A DNA stretch of 50,325 nucleotides from an uncultured Erysipelotrichaceae bacterium. Lineage in GTDB: Bacteria > Bacillota_I > Bacilli_A > RF39 > UBA660. The notes under the pieces are model-generated. The model saw only the letters and a list, made by a program, of their open reading frames with translations. It had not been told where the DNA came from and ran no database searches. Positions 1-6,804 of this stretch are shown one piece after another. The stretch's first letter is position 1. Each line of letters starts with the position of its first letter. The stretch spans positions 84,129-134,453 of the forward strand of contig CADCJQ010000003.1 of assembly GCA_902801795.1 (NCBI GenBank), read 5' to 3'. A program made the translations under genes and the position numbers.

Positions 1-1
1 A

Positions 2-1399
2 GATACAGGTGGAGTTAAATTAATTTATAATGGTGAATTAAATGCTATATATGGAGAAATGCCATTAACTGAAAGTCAATACACAATACCAAGTGGTGCA
101 ACAAATAATTTTACCTTTAATTCTACCGATAACAGTTGGGATATAACAATAACAGATAATACAGCAAAGGAAATTAGTTTTACAGTTCCAGCAGGAGATG
201 GATATAAATTAGTTCAAACAGGAACAAGTGGTTCATCAACAGGAGGACAATGGACATTCTATAAAGATGGTACAAATGTTGAATCATATGGTAATGGTGG
301 TGGAGAACCAATGAATGACACATATGAATTTGGTACACTAACATCAAGCAATGTTATAAAGTGGACATATACAGGAAGTTCAAGTGTAGAAAGTCCAATA
401 ACATTCAAATTACAAATGATGCAACCAGGAGATTTAATTACGGAAAATGGATGTGATAATACAGGATTTGATACACATATCAATATATCAGGAACAAATA
501 TTTTTGCATTTAATACAAAAAGTAATTCCCCAGCCTATGTAGGATACATGTATGGAACAGTATATCCAATTAGCATATCAAATTGGACAAGTGGAGCAAG
601 ATTTGGAAACAGTTTTACATGGGATGGAACAAATTATAAATTAACAGATGCAACAGTAACAAATCCAGATGCAACACATCATTATAGTTGCAATTCTACC
701 GATGCAGAAGGAACATGTACATCAATAAGATATGTTTATTGGATGAGAGAAAGTACAAAATTCTATATAACAATAAGTGATGGAAAAGGAATAGAAGAAG
801 CAATAAAAGATATGCAAACGAATACAAACCCATCAAATGCTAAAACCCAAATTGATGCATGGTATTTAAGTAATATGAATACTGTAACAAGTAAACTTGA
901 AGATACAATCTGGTGTAATGATAGAAGTATAGGAAGATATAATGGATGGTCAGCAACAGGAACAATAAATGGAACTTATTCATTATTGTTTGGAGCACAT
1001 GAAAGAAGTAACAATGCAAGTGGAACAAGCACAACAAAAAATCAACCAAGTTTAGCATGTGCAAACAAAAATGATGCATTTACAGTAAGTAATGGAAATG
1101 GAAACCAAAAATTACAATATCCAGTTGCAATGCTAACTGAGGATGAAATGGTTTTAGCAGGAGGAGTTTATGGTCAAACAAATGGAGCATTTTACTTAAC
1201 AATAGGAAATTGGTATTGGTCTTTGTCGCCTTCTTATTTCGACCACGTTGCCGATGGGTTTATCCTTTATGCCGGTGAAATCTACTACGACGCCATGAAT
1301 TTTGCTGGGGGTCTTCGTCCTGCCGTTTCACTTAAACCTGGAACGCCTGTAATAAGTGGTGAAGGAACGGTGTCATCTCCATATAGAATAGGAAATTAA
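2..1399 (+). CDS. Surface protein with variable-type C-terminal domain (5' end outside window)
   Basis: The frame is open to the left edge (from base 2), so the N-terminus is missing. The first internal ATG at base 59 is not the start, because codons upstream of it match the paralogue at 47441-49033 (DTGG-(V/I)-K-(L/M)-IYNG). The two proteins share SPAYVGYMY, WDGTNY, LEDTI.CN, a YPV..LT.DE motif and the C-terminal WSLSP...GLRP.VSLK block. That end resembles the FGE/C-type-lectin-like ends of DUF6273-type and retroelement-diversified proteins; this is a family impression, not a search result. By analogy with the paralogue, the missing part probably holds a membrane signal and a TasA-like module, so the protein is expected on the cell surface. 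Codons 1217-1336 are GC-rich against an AT-rich gene body. The binding partner is unknown. Confidence 0.8.
   Translation, partial: DTGGVKLIYNGELNAIYGEMPLTESQYTIPSGATNNFTFNSTDNSWDITITDNTAKEISFTVPAGDGYKLVQTGTSGSSTGGQWTFYKDGTNVESYGNGGGEPMNDTYEFGTLTSSNVIKWTYTGSSSVESPITFKLQMMQPGDLITENGCDNTGFDTHINISGTNIFAFNTKSNSPAYVGYMYGTVYPISISNWTSGARFGNSFTWDGTNYKLTDATVTNPDATHHYSCNSTDAEGTCTSIRYVYWMRESTKFYITISDGKGIEEAIKDMQTNTNPSNAKTQIDAWYLSNMNTVTSKLEDTIWCNDRSIGRYNGWSATGTINGTYSLLFGAHERSNNASGTSTTKNQPSLACANKNDAFTVSNGNGNQKLQYPVAMLTEDEMVLAGGVYGQTNGAFYLTIGNWYWSLSPSYFDHVADGFILYAGEIYYDAMNFAGGLRPAVSLKPGTPVISGEGTVSSPYRIGN
1217..1336 (+). other. Candidate DGR variable region (VR1)
   Basis: These 40 codons run from WSLSP to VSLK. 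By my count about half the bases are G or C, in a gene that is otherwise about 30-35% GC. Both edges match the segment at 48836-48961 almost base for base (tggtctttgtcgcct on the left, ggtcttcgtcc and gtttcacttaaa on the right), while the middle differs at most codons. A divergent centre between conserved flanks in a C-terminal lectin-like fold is typical of diversity-generating retroelement targets. No template repeat or reverse transcriptase is visible in the window. Some differences are T/C at third codon positions, which a single A-mutagenised template would not explain. Confidence 0.5.
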
Positions 1400-1408
1400 A
1401 AGTAGAAT

Positions 1409-1460
1409 GAGGAGCCTGCCGAAAACCCTTTCGGTAGGCGGAGTATATATTACGAAAAGG
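1409..1460 (+). other. Conserved hairpin downstream of VR1
   Basis: A 26-nt hairpin at 1414-1439 has an 11-bp stem (one G-T pair) and the 4-base loop accc. GAGGA precedes it and a GGA...ACGAAAAG tail follows. The same element lies at 49083-49133 after the paralogue, with a different stem sequence but all 11 pairs kept and the inner AAA/TTT conserved. There is no T-run after it, so it is unlikely to be a terminator. Hairpins or cruciforms downstream of the variable region assist target recognition in known retroelements, which is the role I infer here. Confidence 0.6.
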
Positions 1461-1611
1461 TAAATATACTATAAAATGAATTTAACAGAATTACCAAAAA
1501 ATATAGAAGTGATATTTTAAAATATATTTATGATATGAGTAAAGAAAATATATCAAAGGTTTTAAAAAGAAAACATAGACTGTCAATTAATATTATTTTT
1601 GCTAATTATAC

Positions 1612-1640
1612 TTGAAAAAATAAGTATATGAATATATAAT
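1612..1640 (+). promoter_or_regulatory. Sigma-A-type promoter for the 1667 gene
   Basis: TTGAAA (1612-1617), a 17-base spacer, then TATAAT (1635-1640). This lies 27 bases ahead of the start codon, which has a good ribosome site (gaaagggg). Confidence 0.7.
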
Positions 1641-1666
1641 ATTGGCGTAATAGAAAGGGGTAGTAT

Positions 1667-2725
1667 ATGAAAAATAATCAAAATTTAAATGAACAAGTAA
1701 ATACAGATAATGTTGAAAACCAACAAAGGCAAAACAATAATGGCAATAATAAAATATTAATTATATTGATGGCTTTAATAATTGTTGTATTAGCCGGATA
1801 CATAGTATATGCAAAGATTATTCAAAAAGATGATAATACTGAATCGAAGTCAAATAATATCCAGGAGAATAATAATTCACAAAACGAAAATAATAATACG
1901 CAAACAGATAATAATCAACAAACAACTAATACTGACTTAGATATATCCCAAATTTCTGCTGAGTCATTTAAAGTAAGGGATTTTATGCCTGAAAAATTAG
2001 AAGTAATTCAAAAAGAAAAGAAATTTGAACTTGCTGGTGAAAATCAGGCAACATTATCAGTTAGTGTTGATGAAACTAAATCAACTATAAAATATAAATC
2101 AAATACAAAGAGCATTACAAAAGAGTTTAATAATGTAAGCAAAGTATTCTATAGTGATTATGGTAATTGTTCACCACATACTTTGGTATATGTTATATCA
2201 AACAGTAAAATATATTTGGTAAATATAAATAACTATTCTGATTCGTATGAAGAAAACCTAACAGACAGTAATTTTGTTAAAGAAATTAGTAATTCAAATA
2301 ATTATGTAGATATTTATATGGATTATTTACACCCATCAACTTGTGACTTTATACCACTTTGGTTAGGACGCACTGCTGATGGCAAATATTATGATTTAGA
2401 AACATCTACTGAGTATAAGGAGAATACATATTTCTACTATGCTGATGGCAATAATTATGTTAAAAATGATAAAACGTATATATTTGGAAATAATAGTGGT
2501 AAGATTAAATTAGGATTTATTGACGAGGTTGATGAAGAATTAAGAGCATTTATCGATGAAAATAATCATTTATATGAGTTTAATTATGATACATATAGTG
2601 AATATAAATTAGTTTCAAACGAAAAGGTTAAAAAAGTTCAAAAACAAGGTGAAAAGTATAGTTTCATCTTTGCTAATGGTAACCAAAAAGAATTAGACAT
2701 TGATTATTTAAATGCATATAAATAA
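1667..2725 (+). CDS. Membrane-anchored extracellular protein of unknown function
   Basis: This is a 352-residue protein that I do not recognise. The first 28 or so residues are Asn/Gln-rich and probably cytoplasmic. They are followed by one membrane helix (about residues 29-49, ILIILMALIIVVLAGYIVYA). Next comes a low-complexity Asn/Gln/Ser linker to about residue 90, and then an extracellular domain with many Tyr and beta-rich stretches. Repeated short segments of the type TADGKYYDL and NNYVKNDKTYIF suggest a beta-propeller-like or repeat fold. The start is supported by the strong ribosome site agaaagggg. The gene is monocistronic, with its own promoter and a terminator just after the stop. 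A surface or sensory role is only a guess. Confidence 0.75.
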   Translation: MKNNQNLNEQVNTDNVENQQRQNNNGNNKILIILMALIIVVLAGYIVYAKIIQKDDNTESKSNNIQENNNSQNENNNTQTDNNQQTTNTDLDISQISAESFKVRDFMPEKLEVIQKEKKFELAGENQATLSVSVDETKSTIKYKSNTKSITKEFNNVSKVFYSDYGNCSPHTLVYVISNSKIYLVNINNYSDSYEENLTDSNFVKEISNSNNYVDIYMDYLHPSTCDFIPLWLGRTADGKYYDLETSTEYKENTYFYYADGNNYVKNDKTYIFGNNSGKIKLGFIDEVDEELRAFIDENNHLYEFNYDTYSEYKLVSNEKVKKVQKQGEKYSFIFANGNQKELDIDYLNAYK

Positions 2726-2740
2726 ATTCTAGTATGTGTT

Positions 2741-2767
2741 AAAAGAACTTGAAAAAAGTTCTTTTTT
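2741..2767 (+). terminator. Rho-independent terminator
   Basis: Stem AAGAACTT/AAGTTCTT (2743-2750 and 2756-2763) is followed by a T-run. It ends the transcript of the 1667 gene. Confidence 0.8.
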
Positions 2768-2807
2768 ATGTTATTAATAGTATGTGAGCAAGGAAACTTG
2801 AATATAA

Positions 2808-2852
2808 TAAAAAAGGGGATACCTAGTTTTTGAGTGCTAGGTACTATTCCCA
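2808..2852 (-). terminator. Terminator of the small hydrophobic peptide mRNA
   Basis: Read on the minus strand, GGGA-(bulge)-TACCTAG pairs with CTAGGTA-TCCC and is followed by CTTTTTT. It ends a transcript running left from about 3030 through the 30-residue peptide gene. Confidence 0.6.
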
Positions 2853-2896
2853 ATAAATTGAGTTGGTACCGACTAAACAGTTGGTACTATTTTTAT
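2815..2896 (+). ncRNA. Candidate antisense antitoxin RNA
   Basis: A perfect TATAAT at 2803-2808 (weak -35) would start an RNA near 2815. A stem GGTACCGACT/AGTTGGTACT (2865-2888) followed by ATTTTTA would end it near 2896, giving about 80 nt. The RNA is antisense to the 3' end of the minus-strand peptide mRNA, including its last codons and terminator. This converging, 3'-overlapping layout is that of type I systems such as txpA/ratA or fst. It is inferred from layout only. Confidence 0.4.
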
Positions 2897-2965
2897 TAGA
2901 ATGATTAAAATCACAATAATAAGGAGTACTATGATAGTACAAAGATATTTCTCTCGTATTCTCAT
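2873..2965 (-). CDS. Small hydrophobic peptide, candidate type I toxin
   Basis: A 30-residue frame on the minus strand starts with ATG at 2965 after a strong ribosome site (aaaaggggtgaaatt). The peptide has a charged N-terminus (MRIREKY), a membrane-spanning core of about 16 Ile/Leu/Val residues (roughly residues 11-26), and a short tail KIVPTV. Size and composition fit Fst/TxpA-like membrane toxins. The mRNA leader (2997-3010) is perfectly complementary over 14 bases to the segment 2838-2851 near its 3' end. Such 5'-3' pairing typically keeps type I toxin mRNAs untranslated. A possible promoter (TTGTTT, 17 bases, AATAAT on the minus strand) lies near 3030-3060. No sequence homologue was recognised. 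Confidence 0.5.
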   Translation of the reverse strand: MRIREKYLCTIIVLLIIVILIILIKIVPTV

Positions 2966-3010
2966 AATTTCACCCCTTTTCCTTCTAAAAGCAAAGGGGA
3001 ATAGTACCTA

Positions 3011-3335
3011 TATAACTAGATATACATTATTACACAATAGTATTAATAAAACAAGTATAATACATAAAATAAATTGAATTTTTTATGTGGACATACAAAG
3101 AAACTATTTTGTATTAATTAAATTAGAATTATTGATTATTAAGTGAAATTAATTTACACTTATATTGGCTAGTGATTTTATTGCTAACATTAATTTGGTA
3201 ATTGGTTATGGAATCTCCACCCAGTCGGCACCATTAGAAAATACACTCAAATTTATATATAGTTTGAGTTTAAAGATAGACAACCTATTTTATAAGGTTA
3301 TTTAATTATTCTTTTACACATTAATTACACCTCAC
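3011..3335. other. Intergenic stretch without a recognisable gene
   Basis: Apart from the possible minus-strand promoter at its left end, I see no credible coding frame or RNA gene here. It holds a weak inverted repeat (actcaaa...tttgagt near 3246-3272). It also has a short GC-richer patch near 3211-3233 ending in ggcacca, which does not fold as a tRNA. Confidence 0.5.
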
Positions 3336-3364
3336 TTGACAAAACTTTACATTTAATGTATGAT
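3336..3364 (+). promoter_or_regulatory. Near-consensus sigma-A promoter
   Basis: TTGACA (3336-3341), a 17-base spacer, then TATGAT (3359-3364). It overlaps an upstream ATG at 3360, which therefore cannot be the start of the methyltransferase. Confidence 0.85.
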
Positions 3365-3386
3365 AAATATGTTTTTAGGGGGATTT

Positions 3387-4298
3387 ATGAATGAATTAGA
3401 AAGATTATCGAGCAATAATCAAGAAAATTATTTAAGATATTTAAGAAGAATGACTGAAAGTATGAAAGTGTCAACCAAAGGCTTAATACCAATTATGTGT
3501 AGTGATAAGAAAAATATTCTTGATGTAGGTTGTGGTAGTGGTGTTTTAATGCAAGCCATAGAAAATACTAATCCCAAAGCTACTATTACTGGTATTGATT
3601 TAAATGAAGAATCAATTAATAAATTAAAAAAATTGGGTAATAATTGGAAACTACACCATACTGACTTAATGAACATATCAAAAAATAAACAAGTGTTTGA
3701 TGCTATTATTTTCTCTTCTGTTTTACATGAAGTTTCATCATATTGTGATGATTTAGAAAAAAGATTTACTAGTGTTCCTATTGAAGAATGTTTTCAAAAA
3801 GCCAACGAATTATTATGCTTAGATGGAATTATTATTTTACGAGATGGATTATTAATTGACAAAAAAATGCGTAATCAAAAAGTGTATATTACTTTTAAAA
3901 ATCCAGAAGATGTTATTTGGTTATATCGTTTTCAAAAGGATTTTCAGGGCTTTGATAAATTAATTGATGTTGATAGAGACATAAAAGTAGTTAACAAGAA
4001 TACATTTATAGTAGGATTAACCTTTTTAAAAGAATTTTTATATACCTTTACATGGGGAAAAAGTAGCTATCCACGAGAAGTTAAAGAACGTTTTGGTATT
4101 CTCGATAAAGAAACTTGGTTACGTTTATTAGAAGAAAGTGGTTTTTATATTGATACAGTTGTAGAATCAAGAGAAGAATATGAAAAATATTTATCTCCTA
4201 AAGTAGAAATAACTAATATTAATGGTAATACTTTTACATATCCAATGATGAGTATTTTAGTAAAAGCAAAGAAAAATAAAGAATTAGTTAAGTATTAA
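3387..4298 (+). CDS. Class I SAM-dependent methyltransferase
   Basis: Predicted soluble methyltransferase of 303 residues. The SAM-binding motif I is ILDVGCGSG (about residues 42-50), followed by the acidic motif II ITGIDLNEESI and a motif IV-like DAIIFSSVLHEV. The C-terminal part contains FLYTFTWG, SYPREVKERFG and LLEESGF, seen in a group of Firmicute methyltransferases of unassigned substrate. I chose the ATG at 3387 because it follows a good ribosome site (tagggggattt) and because the upstream in-frame ATG at 3360 lies inside the -10 box. It is transcribed alone from its own promoter. The substrate cannot be read from the sequence. Confidence 0.85.
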   Translation: MNELERLSSNNQENYLRYLRRMTESMKVSTKGLIPIMCSDKKNILDVGCGSGVLMQAIENTNPKATITGIDLNEESINKLKKLGNNWKLHHTDLMNISKNKQVFDAIIFSSVLHEVSSYCDDLEKRFTSVPIEECFQKANELLCLDGIIILRDGLLIDKKMRNQKVYITFKNPEDVIWLYRFQKDFQGFDKLIDVDRDIKVVNKNTFIVGLTFLKEFLYTFTWGKSSYPREVKERFGILDKETWLRLLEESGFYIDTVVESREEYEKYLSPKVEITNINGNTFTYPMMSILVKAKKNKELVKY

Positions 4299-4457
4299 AG
4301 GAAATCATTTAAAGGATAGAATAATTTATTAAAAGGTAATTAATTAAAATTTATAGTGAGGATATAAGTATCTTTATACGATCTTTTTGAGAAAAGTTTA
4401 GTAAATTTCTAAAAAAATTACTTATGTTTTGTAAACAATTACTTTTTTTCTAAATAA

Positions 4458-4466
4458 TGGTATAAT
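4458..4466 (+). promoter_or_regulatory. Extended -10 promoter element
   Basis: TGGTATAAT with a poor -35 region. It is placed correctly for the small gene starting at 4515. Confidence 0.5.
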
Positions 4467-4514
4467 AGATTTATAAATTTTATTATTTAAAAAATGATAA
4501 AGGAAAGAGGACTT

Positions 4515-4832
4515 ATGAAAGACAAATTATCAACAGAAAGAATGATTGAATTGGAAAAATACTTACATGGAGAAGTAGTAATTGAAGAATTTGATGAATT
4601 AGATTTAAAGTATTTAGAGGATGCTAAAAGAATGCCTATTATAAAAATGATAAAATATATTGTTTTTTATAATCAAAATAAAGGTATTGATGTAGCGGAC
4701 TTTATTCGTAGTATTGAAAAAGAACTTAATGTTACAAAGTACGAGTTAATAGTAAGATTTGATGATGTTAATGCTATTAGAAGATATAACAATAAAAATA
4801 ATATGGATTCTAAACGTTTAGTTAAACAATAA
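4515..4832 (+). CDS. Small hypothetical protein
   Basis: A 105-residue, charged, apparently soluble protein with no membrane helix or signal. It is predicted mostly helical, with acidic N-terminal stretches (EKYLHGEVVIEEFDELDLKYLEDAK) and a basic C-terminus (SKRLVKQ). I recognise no family. The ATG at 4515 is preferred over the one at 4494. The latter has no ribosome site, while ggaaagagg sits directly ahead of 4515. The gene has its own promoter and terminator and lies just upstream of the spoVA operon. Nothing besides position links it to sporulation. Confidence 0.7.
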   Translation: MKDKLSTERMIELEKYLHGEVVIEEFDELDLKYLEDAKRMPIIKMIKYIVFYNQNKGIDVADFIRSIEKELNVTKYELIVRFDDVNAIRRYNNKNNMDSKRLVKQ

Positions 4833-4867
4833 AAAGAAAATAATCGGATTGATTGTTTTCTTTTTTT
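4833..4867 (+). terminator. Rho-independent terminator
   Basis: Stem AAAGAAAA-AATC / GATT-TTTTCTTT with a five-base loop, followed by a T-run. Confidence 0.75.
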
Positions 4868-4898
4868 AGAATAATTAATAAAAAATAGGTTCATAATA
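4868..4898 (+). promoter_or_regulatory. Candidate forespore (sigma-G/F-like) promoter of spoVA
   Basis: AGAATA (4868-4873), an 18-base spacer, then CATAATA (4892-4898). This resembles the sigma-G pattern TGAATA / CATACTA that drives spoVA in Bacillus. No good sigma-A promoter is seen here. Confidence 0.4.
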
Positions 4899-4912
4899 AT
4901 TATGGTGAATAT

Positions 4913-5356
4913 ATGGAAAGAAAATTATATGAAAAAATTGTTATGAATCATAAACCGAAGGAGAGAAGATTACGTAATGCCATTGTATCTTTTATTGTTG
5001 GTGGTTTAGTTGGGGTATTAGGGGAATTTTTATTAGAATTATATTCTTATTATTTAAATATTTCTAGTAGTGATGCTGCTGTTTTTATGATGGTAACATT
5101 AATCTTTTTAGCAAGTTTATTTACTGCCCTAGGGTTCTTTGATAAATTAGTTAATAAAGCAAGATGTGGTTTAATTGTTCCTATTACGGGATTTGCCCAT
5201 TCGATGACAAGTGCCGCAATTGAATTTCGAAGAGAAGGTTTTGTTACGGGATTAGGAGCAAATATTTTTAAATTAGCAGGAACGGTTATTTTATATGGAA
5301 TTGTTTCCGCATATATCTTTGGAATTATAAGATATTTCTTATTAGGAGGGATATAA
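4913..5356 (+). CDS. spoVAC: Stage V sporulation protein AC
   Basis: SpoVAC is an integral inner-membrane component of the SpoVA channel. The channel moves calcium-dipicolinate into the forespore and releases it at germination. At 147 residues the length is usual for the family. A short basic cytoplasmic N-terminus (HKPKERRLRN) is followed by about four membrane segments. The signature CGLIVPITGFAHSMTSAAIEF and a closing glycine-rich helix are present. The start follows a GGTGA ribosome site. Its stop overlaps the spoVAD start by one base, so the two are translationally coupled. It is the first gene of a three-gene operon. Confidence 0.92.
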   Translation: MERKLYEKIVMNHKPKERRLRNAIVSFIVGGLVGVLGEFLLELYSYYLNISSSDAAVFMMVTLIFLASLFTALGFFDKLVNKARCGLIVPITGFAHSMTSAAIEFRREGFVTGLGANIFKLAGTVILYGIVSAYIFGIIRYFLLGGI

Positions 5357-6351
5357 TGACAAATCAATATAATAATGTTTATTTAGATACAGTTGCCACC
5401 GTAGTTGGTCCATTTGAACATGAAGGACCTTTAAGTAAAAGATTTGATCGTAGTTACAAAGATTTATATATGAATGAAGATAGTTTTGAAAGTGCCGAAA
5501 TTCATTTAATGAAAGAAAGTATTGATATTTTATTAGATAAGAAGAATATCATAAAGGATAAGATTGATTTGTTAGTAGCAGGTGATTTACAAAATCAAAT
5601 AACATCAGCTTGTTATACCGCTTTAAAATATAACATTCCCTTTCTTGGGTTATATGCTGCTTGTGCTACTAACACGGAAGGAATTATTGTAGCATCTAAT
5701 TTAATTGATTCAAATAAAATAAATAATAGTATTGTTTCGGTTAGTTCTCATAATATGGTATCAGAGCGTCAATTTAGAAATCCTACAGAATATGGAGCTC
5801 CTAAACCATCATCGGCTACCTTTACGGCAACAGGAGGGGCAGCATGTTTATTAACTAATGAAAAAACTAGTATAAGAGTGGAAAGTTCAACAATTGGAAG
5901 AGTGGTTGATATGAATCAAAGTGATCCTAATAATATGGGAGCAAATATGGCTGCAGCCGCAGCGGATACAATTTATCGTCATTTAACTAATTTACAAAGA
6001 GAACCTAGTTATTATGATTTAATAGTAACAGGAGATTTAGGAATGTTTGGAAAAGATATATTAATTGAATGTATGCAAAAAGAATATCACATGGATTTAT
6101 CAAAAAATTATAATGATTGTGGAATTATGTTATATGATACAGAAAATCAAAAAGAAGTTCAAGCAGGAGGTTCAGGTCCTGTATGTAGTGCTTTAGTAAT
6201 GTATGGTGATATTGTTCCTAAAATGAAAAATAAAGAATTAAAAAGGGTTTTATATGTCGCAACAGGGGCATTATTTAATCCAACTTTAGTATTTCAAAAA
6301 GAAAATATCTTATCCATTGCCCATGCTGTTAGTTTGGAGGTGGTTGAATGA
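5356..6351 (+). CDS. spoVAD: Stage V sporulation protein AD
   Basis: SpoVAD is the soluble, thiolase-fold, dipicolinate-binding member of the SpoVA complex, on the outer face of the spore inner membrane. The protein has 331 residues, as usual. Family features visible here include VGPFEHEGPLSKRFD near the N-terminus, LYAACATNTEGI around the thiolase-like cysteine, SHNMVSERQFRNPTEYGAPK, and ATGGAACL. It overlaps spoVAC by one base and spoVAEb by four (ATGA), which supports co-translation. The gene ends in TGA, evidence that TGA is a stop in this organism. Confidence 0.95.
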   Translation: MTNQYNNVYLDTVATVVGPFEHEGPLSKRFDRSYKDLYMNEDSFESAEIHLMKESIDILLDKKNIIKDKIDLLVAGDLQNQITSACYTALKYNIPFLGLYAACATNTEGIIVASNLIDSNKINNSIVSVSSHNMVSERQFRNPTEYGAPKPSSATFTATGGAACLLTNEKTSIRVESSTIGRVVDMNQSDPNNMGANMAAAAADTIYRHLTNLQREPSYYDLIVTGDLGMFGKDILIECMQKEYHMDLSKNYNDCGIMLYDTENQKEVQAGGSGPVCSALVMYGDIVPKMKNKELKRVLYVATGALFNPTLVFQKENILSIAHAVSLEVVE

Positions 6352-6698
6352 TTTATCTTTATTCGTTTCTTTTTGCTGGAACAATTTGCTTAATAGGACA
6401 AATTATTCTTGATAATACTAAGTTAACTCCAGGACATATTACATCATTATTTGTAGTTATTGGAGCTTCACTAGATATTTTTAATATTTATGATAAAATT
6501 GTACAATGTATTGGTGGCGGAGCCTTAGTTCCAATAACTAGCTTTGGACACTTGTTAACTCATGGAGCGATGGCTAGAGCTGCCAATAATGGTTTTATTG
6601 GTATAGCAATGGGTATGTTTGATTTTACTGCTTCAGGTATTACGAGTGCCATTTTCTTTGCCTTTATCTTTTCTTTATTTTTTAAACCAAAAGATTGA
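6348..6698 (+). CDS. spoVAE: Stage V sporulation protein AE (AEb type)
   Basis: Small polytopic membrane component of the SpoVA dipicolinate channel, 116 residues with three to four membrane helices. The family block LVPITSFGHLLTHGAMARA parallels the corresponding block of SpoVAC. It is the last gene of the operon, overlaps spoVAD by four bases, and is followed by a terminator. SpoVAC, AD and AEb alone are the minimal set found in many spore-forming Clostridia and related Bacillota. The longer Bacillus set (AA, AB, AF) is not here. Confidence 0.92.
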   Translation: MIYLYSFLFAGTICLIGQIILDNTKLTPGHITSLFVVIGASLDIFNIYDKIVQCIGGGALVPITSFGHLLTHGAMARAANNGFIGIAMGMFDFTASGITSAIFFAFIFSLFFKPKD

Positions 6699-6717
6699 TG
6701 GATGTTCCATCTTTTTT
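6691..6717 (+). terminator. Terminator of the spoVA operon
   Basis: A GATGG-atgtt-CCATC stem is followed by a T-run just after the spoVAEb stop. It separates the spore operon from the ATPase-associated locus. Confidence 0.65.
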
Positions 6718-6754
6718 CTTTTTTTCAAAAAATACTTTATTATTACCAAAAAAA

Positions 6755-6763
6755 TGTTATAAT
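6755..6763 (+). promoter_or_regulatory. Extended -10 promoter of the ATPase-associated locus
   Basis: TGTTATAAT with a weak -35 (ctttat). It lies about 40 bases ahead of the first giant-protein gene. Confidence 0.5.
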
Positions 6764-6804
6764 TATATTAGAAGATATCAGAAGGTAACGAGAAAGAGAG
6801 TGAT

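Noticed and set aside
3195-3233. tRNA- or tmRNA-like 3' end (gaatctccacccagtcggcacca)
   Set aside because: It ends in CCA and is GC-richer than its surroundings, but there is no TTCGAAT-type T-loop, no matching acceptor strand and no cloverleaf.
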